Source: an uncultured Eubacteriales bacterium
Lineage (GTDB): Bacteria > Bacillota > Clostridia > Lachnospirales > Lachnospiraceae
Direction of reading: 5' to 3'
Length of the DNA stretch: 64,000 bases
Assembly: GCA_949292785.1 (NCBI GenBank)
Contig: CASFBK010000006.1
Location: 62,001 to 126,000 of the forward strand
The notes beneath the pieces were generated by a model that saw only the letters and a list, made by a program, of their open reading frames with translations, had not been told where the DNA came from and made no database searches. Below, one piece after another: positions 60,511-64,000 of the stretch. A program made the position numbers and the translations under genes. Every line of letters begins with the position of its first letter. Position 1 is the first letter of the stretch.

Positions 60511-62166
60511 ATGTCAATTGACAAAAGCAAGTATTTGGTATTAGATATTGAAACGAATGGTCTAACCAAAAATGATGATATATTATCTATAGCTTTATAT
60601 AAGCCAGACGATAATACTCTCTATCAAAAGTATTTACCTCTTGAACGTTCAAGAAAAGTAAAAACAACAAATATAAACGGAATAACAAGAGAAACTTTGA
60701 AAAATGCACATAAATTAACCCAAAAAGAAGTTAATGAAATAATAGAAACTTTTGAACTTGCTAGCAGAACTATATTAACTTATTCAGATTTTGATAAAAA
60801 AATGCTTCGGCATTATTTTAAACGCAAAAATTTACGAGGATTTGAGAACTTTAATTTCTACAACTTCAAAAAGGATATAATATCTTCTAGATATTCAGAG
60901 GGAAATGTGACAAAAGATAATTTATGTGCATTATTCGGTATTGATGGTGTGCAGAATATTCATTCAGCAGGAAATGATTGTATATTAGAATGGAAGTTAT
61001 TTGAACGATTAGATGGGAACAAACTTTTTATTACTAATAATAAAGTTTTTGAAATGAATGATGACTATATAATACCGATTAGTTATTTTGACAGTCATCC
61101 CAATTTAAAACAATATGTTACGGATTTTCCTTATATTGAATGTGAATCTCAAATGGTAAAACAGTTTGAATTTTCTGGAGAATCAATAAAACGTTTTACT
61201 ACGAATATAAGTGGTATGACGATTGAACATTTGATAAATTCCATGCTATGTGTAGTCAAACAAGATTCGCTTCCATTTCTATATAAAAATAAAAGTGCTT
61301 TAAAATATATTGGCACTTTACCATCAAGAATTGATGAAACACCATTATTTTTTAAAGAAGATGGATCTGTACAAGAAACACGTAGTCGAGATAGAGAGTT
61401 TGTAAAGGAAATAAATAGTGTTAATTTATCTTTAAAAGAAAAGATTTCACCATTAATTCAATTTATAAAACATGATATTTTTAAAAATGAAGAGATCTTA
61501 TCTCAAGAATTAGTAATTCATAAAGATAAAAATATTTTGTCTTTATGTGATTTATCAAGCAAGAACACTATATTGGAAATAAAAACGAACTATAGTCCTA
61601 GTGTATTTAGGTATAGAGAACAGTTATATTTTGAAGCAAATGGAAGAGATTGTTACTTACTTCAAATTGATTGGTCGCATATGCCCGATAATTTTGTTGT
61701 TGAAATACTCCACGTTAATGTAGTTATAGGCGAATCTCCTGAAAAGAGACGTTCTATAGAATCACGAACCAGAAATTTTTCTGATAAAATCAAAAATGAA
61801 AATATAGAGGTTGTTAATTATTTTGATACCAATACAAAAGTTACTCTTAAATGTAAAATTTGCGAGCACGAATGGGATACCTCTTATTATTCCGCAACAC
61901 ATAACTGCAAATGTCCTTTTTGTGAACCTAAAATAGAAAAAACAAGGAAGAACGCGATAAGTGATGAAGAAAAGAAAAAATTGCGAAACGCAAATTACGT
62001 GATGAAAGTCTTTGAAAAAAGCAATTATACTATAACTGCTAAAAATTACACGGGTTCTAAGGAGAATGTCGAGGCTCATTGTCAAAAATGTGGATATATA
62101 TGGAATATTAGAGCCGATCATTTATTAAACAGACTCTATTGTCCCGTATGTAAAGCAAACAAATAG
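60511..62166 (+). CDS. DEDDh exonuclease with PD-(D/E)xK-like core and zinc ribbons
   Basis: A 551-residue AT-rich orphan. Residues 1-170 form a DnaQ-like exonuclease: Asp12 and Glu14 in LDIETNG, an Asp in YSDFD (near 90) and His151/Asp156 in HSAGND. Residues about 330-380 show a PD-(D/E)xK pattern: Asp347, then Glu356-x-Lys358 in LEIKT and Gln371-x-Tyr373. The C terminus has two zinc ribbons (CKICEHEW...CPFC and CQKCGYIW...CPVC). Such ribbons often bind nucleic acid. No family with this exact order comes to mind. AGGAGAAAG precedes the start. Confidence 0.75.
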   Translation: MSIDKSKYLVLDIETNGLTKNDDILSIALYKPDDNTLYQKYLPLERSRKVKTTNINGITRETLKNAHKLTQKEVNEIIETFELASRTILTYSDFDKKMLRHYFKRKNLRGFENFNFYNFKKDIISSRYSEGNVTKDNLCALFGIDGVQNIHSAGNDCILEWKLFERLDGNKLFITNNKVFEMNDDYIIPISYFDSHPNLKQYVTDFPYIECESQMVKQFEFSGESIKRFTTNISGMTIEHLINSMLCVVKQDSLPFLYKNKSALKYIGTLPSRIDETPLFFKEDGSVQETRSRDREFVKEINSVNLSLKEKISPLIQFIKHDIFKNEEILSQELVIHKDKNILSLCDLSSKNTILEIKTNYSPSVFRYREQLYFEANGRDCYLLQIDWSHMPDNFVVEILHVNVVIGESPEKRRSIESRTRNFSDKIKNENIEVVNYFDTNTKVTLKCKICEHEWDTSYYSATHNCKCPFCEPKIEKTRKNAISDEEKKKLRNANYVMKVFEKSNYTITAKNYTGSKENVEAHCQKCGYIWNIRADHLLNRLYCPVCKANK

Positions 62167-62349
62167 AGAAATAAAAAATATTTTTCTTGGTATTTGTATC
62201 AAATGTTGACAGGAAAGAATTATATTTGATAGCAGACATTTTAGGATTGATTTAGTGTTCTTCAATTATATCTTTAAGGGGGCTTTGTACTGATAAGAGG
62301 GAATACGAGGTATTAGAAAATAGTAAGATGGATAATGATGAGACATAAA

Positions 62350-62384
62350 TTTGAAAAGGCTACGCAGTGAGTAGCCTTTTCAAA
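62350..62384. terminator. Bidirectional terminator between the nuclease and glmS
   Basis: TTTGAAAAGGCTAC and GTAGCCTTTTCAAA form a perfect 14-bp stem. Confidence 0.88.
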
Positions 62385-62442
62385 TTTCTAATACTGTCTT
62401 ATGAGCGTTGCCTTAATTACACTTCTTTTAAATCGGACTGCG

Positions 62443-63999
62443 TTATTCCACGGTAACGGATTTTGCCAGATTCCTTGGCTGGTCCGGATTCAGACCCTTT
62501 CCCACAGAGGTATAATATGCAATCATCTGTAAAACAACCACGGATTCAAAGATTGCAAAATTATCCGGCACCTTCGGCAGTGAAATGTGGATATCGCAAA
62601 TGGAGGTATCGGTAATTTCCTCGTCCATGCTCAGCAAAATGACATAAGCGCCTCTTGCTTTTACTTCCCGGATGTTGGAAATCACCTTGCTGTATACATG
62701 ACTCTGAGTAGCCAGAGCGATAACAGGAACGCCTTCGCTGATTAGAGCAATCGTTCCGTGTTTTAACTCTCCTGCGGCATATGCCTCTGCGTGAATATAG
62801 GAAATTTCCTTTAATTTCAGGGCACCCTCCATGGAGAGAGTGTAGTCGATTCCCCTGCCGATAAAGAAGGTGTTAGAGGCATTGAGCATACGCTTGGTAA
62901 GACGTTCCACATCATCGGACAATTTCAGAATTTCGCTGATATGTCCGCTTACATTTTGAAGGTTCTGGATAAATTCATGCGCTTCGGTTTCCGTTAATTT
63001 ATGCTGAACAAGACCTAACTTGCAGGCAATCAGATAGAATGCAGCAGTCTGCACGGTGTAAGCTTTGGTACTTGCCACAGCAATCTCCGGTCCGGCATGA
63101 GTATACAATACATAATTGCTTTCCCGGGCGATGGAAGAACCTTTGACATTTACGATAGCCAGAGTTTTTTCTGTTTTTGTTTTTGCAAGGCGAAGCGCTT
63201 CTAAGGTATCAATGGTTTCTCCCGACTGGGAAACAACGATAACCAGACTCTCTTCTGTAATGACCGGTTTTTCATATCGAAACTCTGAGGCAATGGCAAC
63301 GGTTACCGGGATACCAAGCATATCCTGTATCAGAGATTTTCCTACCATACCGGCATACATGGCGGTACCGCATGCGACAATCGTAATATCCCGACAGTTT
63401 TCAAAGAGAGACTTAGGAATATTATCCTCGGAAAAGTCAGGAAGTCCGTTTTGAATTCTTGGGGTAATGGTTCTTGTAATGGCTGCCGGCTGCTCGTTGA
63501 TTTCTTTTAACATAAATGTGGGGTAGCCGTCCTTCTGGGCAGCTGTAATATCCCAGTTCACTTCTAAAAATTCCGGTTCTACCCTTGTTCCGTCCAGTGC
63601 CTGAAGGCTAATGCCCTCCGAGGTCATGGTCAGAATGGTATATTCGGGAACAATAAAATATTTCTTACTGTACTGAATAAATGCAGTCAGGTCGGAAGCA
63701 ATAAACGAACCGTCTTCACAGGTGGCAGCTACCATGGGACTTACATTTCTTACTGCATAGATGACACCCGGATTATTTTTGAACATAATACAAAAAGCAA
63801 AAGAACCCTTGAAGAGAGGAACTGCTTTTTGGATGGCATCCAGTGGATGTTCGCCATCATATAGCTTGTTGAATAAAGCTGCTGCAACCTCGGTATCTGT
63901 TTCGGAAATCAAGTCTTTTTCCAAATCATAGGAAGATACCAGTTCGTGATAGTTTTCAATGATTCCATTGTGAATTAATGCCACATTGCCGCACTTATG
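62443..63999 (-). CDS. glmS: Glucosamine-fructose-6-phosphate aminotransferase (partial at window edge)
   Basis: The frame is open through the right edge, so the N-terminal glutaminase start lies outside. Visible: the end of the glutaminase domain (LIHNGIIENYHEL), and two SIS domains with VSQSGETIDTLEALR and ASTKAYTVQTAAFYL, and the C-terminal RNLAKSVTVE. It makes glucosamine-6-phosphate for the cell wall. In Firmicutes the upstream leader often holds the glmS ribozyme, which would be off this window. Confidence 0.97.
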   Translation of the reverse strand, partial: HKCGNVALIHNGIIENYHELVSSYDLEKDLISETDTEVAAALFNKLYDGEHPLDAIQKAVPLFKGSFAFCIMFKNNPGVIYAVRNVSPMVAATCEDGSFIASDLTAFIQYSKKYFIVPEYTILTMTSEGISLQALDGTRVEPEFLEVNWDITAAQKDGYPTFMLKEINEQPAAITRTITPRIQNGLPDFSEDNIPKSLFENCRDITIVACGTAMYAGMVGKSLIQDMLGIPVTVAIASEFRYEKPVITEESLVIVVSQSGETIDTLEALRLAKTKTEKTLAIVNVKGSSIARESNYVLYTHAGPEIAVASTKAYTVQTAAFYLIACKLGLVQHKLTETEAHEFIQNLQNVSGHISEILKLSDDVERLTKRMLNASNTFFIGRGIDYTLSMEGALKLKEISYIHAEAYAAGELKHGTIALISEGVPVIALATQSHVYSKVISNIREVKARGAYVILLSMDEEITDTSICDIHISLPKVPDNFAIFESVVVLQMIAYYTSVGKGLNPDQPRNLAKSVTVE

Positions 64000-64000
64000 C

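Overview
The window reads as a chromosome segment from a Gram-positive gut Firmicute of the family Lachnospiraceae (Blautia/Dorea/Roseburia-like). The case rests on strong AGGAGG-type ribosome sites, moderate-to-low GC, DegV and VanZ proteins, a Csp-like subtilase, several Lachnospiraceae-type hypothetical families, and a complete PTS hexitol operon. The genus is an inference; the family call is fairly safe.

Layout. 1-15.5 kb is ordinary chromosome: the end of a large FtsX-type permease, VanZ, an alpha/beta hydrolase, an OmpR-type two-component system with a membrane partner, a ClpX-like unfoldase followed by a subtilase and a lipoprotein signal peptidase, cold-shock protein, an M18 aminopeptidase, a transglutaminase lipoprotein and DegV. 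At 15573 a tRNA-Gly(GCC) gene carries an 11.2-kb integrated element (15604-26762) bounded by perfect 76-bp direct repeats. The element has a tyrosine integrase, an excisionase-like protein, a MobT-type relaxase and a recognisable oriT hairpin, so it looks like an integrative mobilizable element. Its cargo is defence-like: an NB-ARC/STAND ATPase, twin HTH regulators made by a tandem duplication, and a compact operon of a calcineurin-like phosphoesterase, a small middle protein and a DUF2326 ABC-type ATPase. I read this operon as an ABC-three-component (ABC-3C) conflict system. Two copies of a type I holin-like toxin with antisense RNAs straddle the right attachment site, one inside the element and one outside.

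27-50 kb is again chromosomal: an AraC remnant, DUF3877-like, TetR and methyltransferase genes, a large DEAH helicase with C-terminal membrane segments, thyA-dfr, an AEC transporter, ilvB-ilvN, TetR, oleate hydratase, a cysteine hydrolase, a flavin reductase, a SpoIID-like/peptidoglycan-binding protein, a two-SBP-degenerate GGDEF-EAL sensor, an aldose epimerase, an EamA transporter, a YkuE-like phosphoesterase and cyclopropane fatty acid synthase.

50.7-60.1 kb is a mannitol-type PTS locus: two IICB permeases, an MtlR-type PRD activator, IIA, a PfkB-family kinase, a sorbose-1-phosphate-reductase-like dehydrogenase, a dedicated HPr, and an Enzyme I gene that has lost its N-terminal half. There is no classical mtlD. 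The dehydrogenase plus kinase suggest a route through fructose-1-phosphate. An AT-rich orphan gene (60511-62166) follows; it combines a DEDDh exonuclease, a PD-(D/E)xK-like core and two zinc ribbons. The window ends in glmS.

Most worth a second look: the ABC-3C operon and its twin regulators, the toxin pair around attR, the double-nuclease zinc-ribbon protein, and the hexitol pathway with its beheaded Enzyme I. No CRISPR array, rRNA or insertion sequence was seen.
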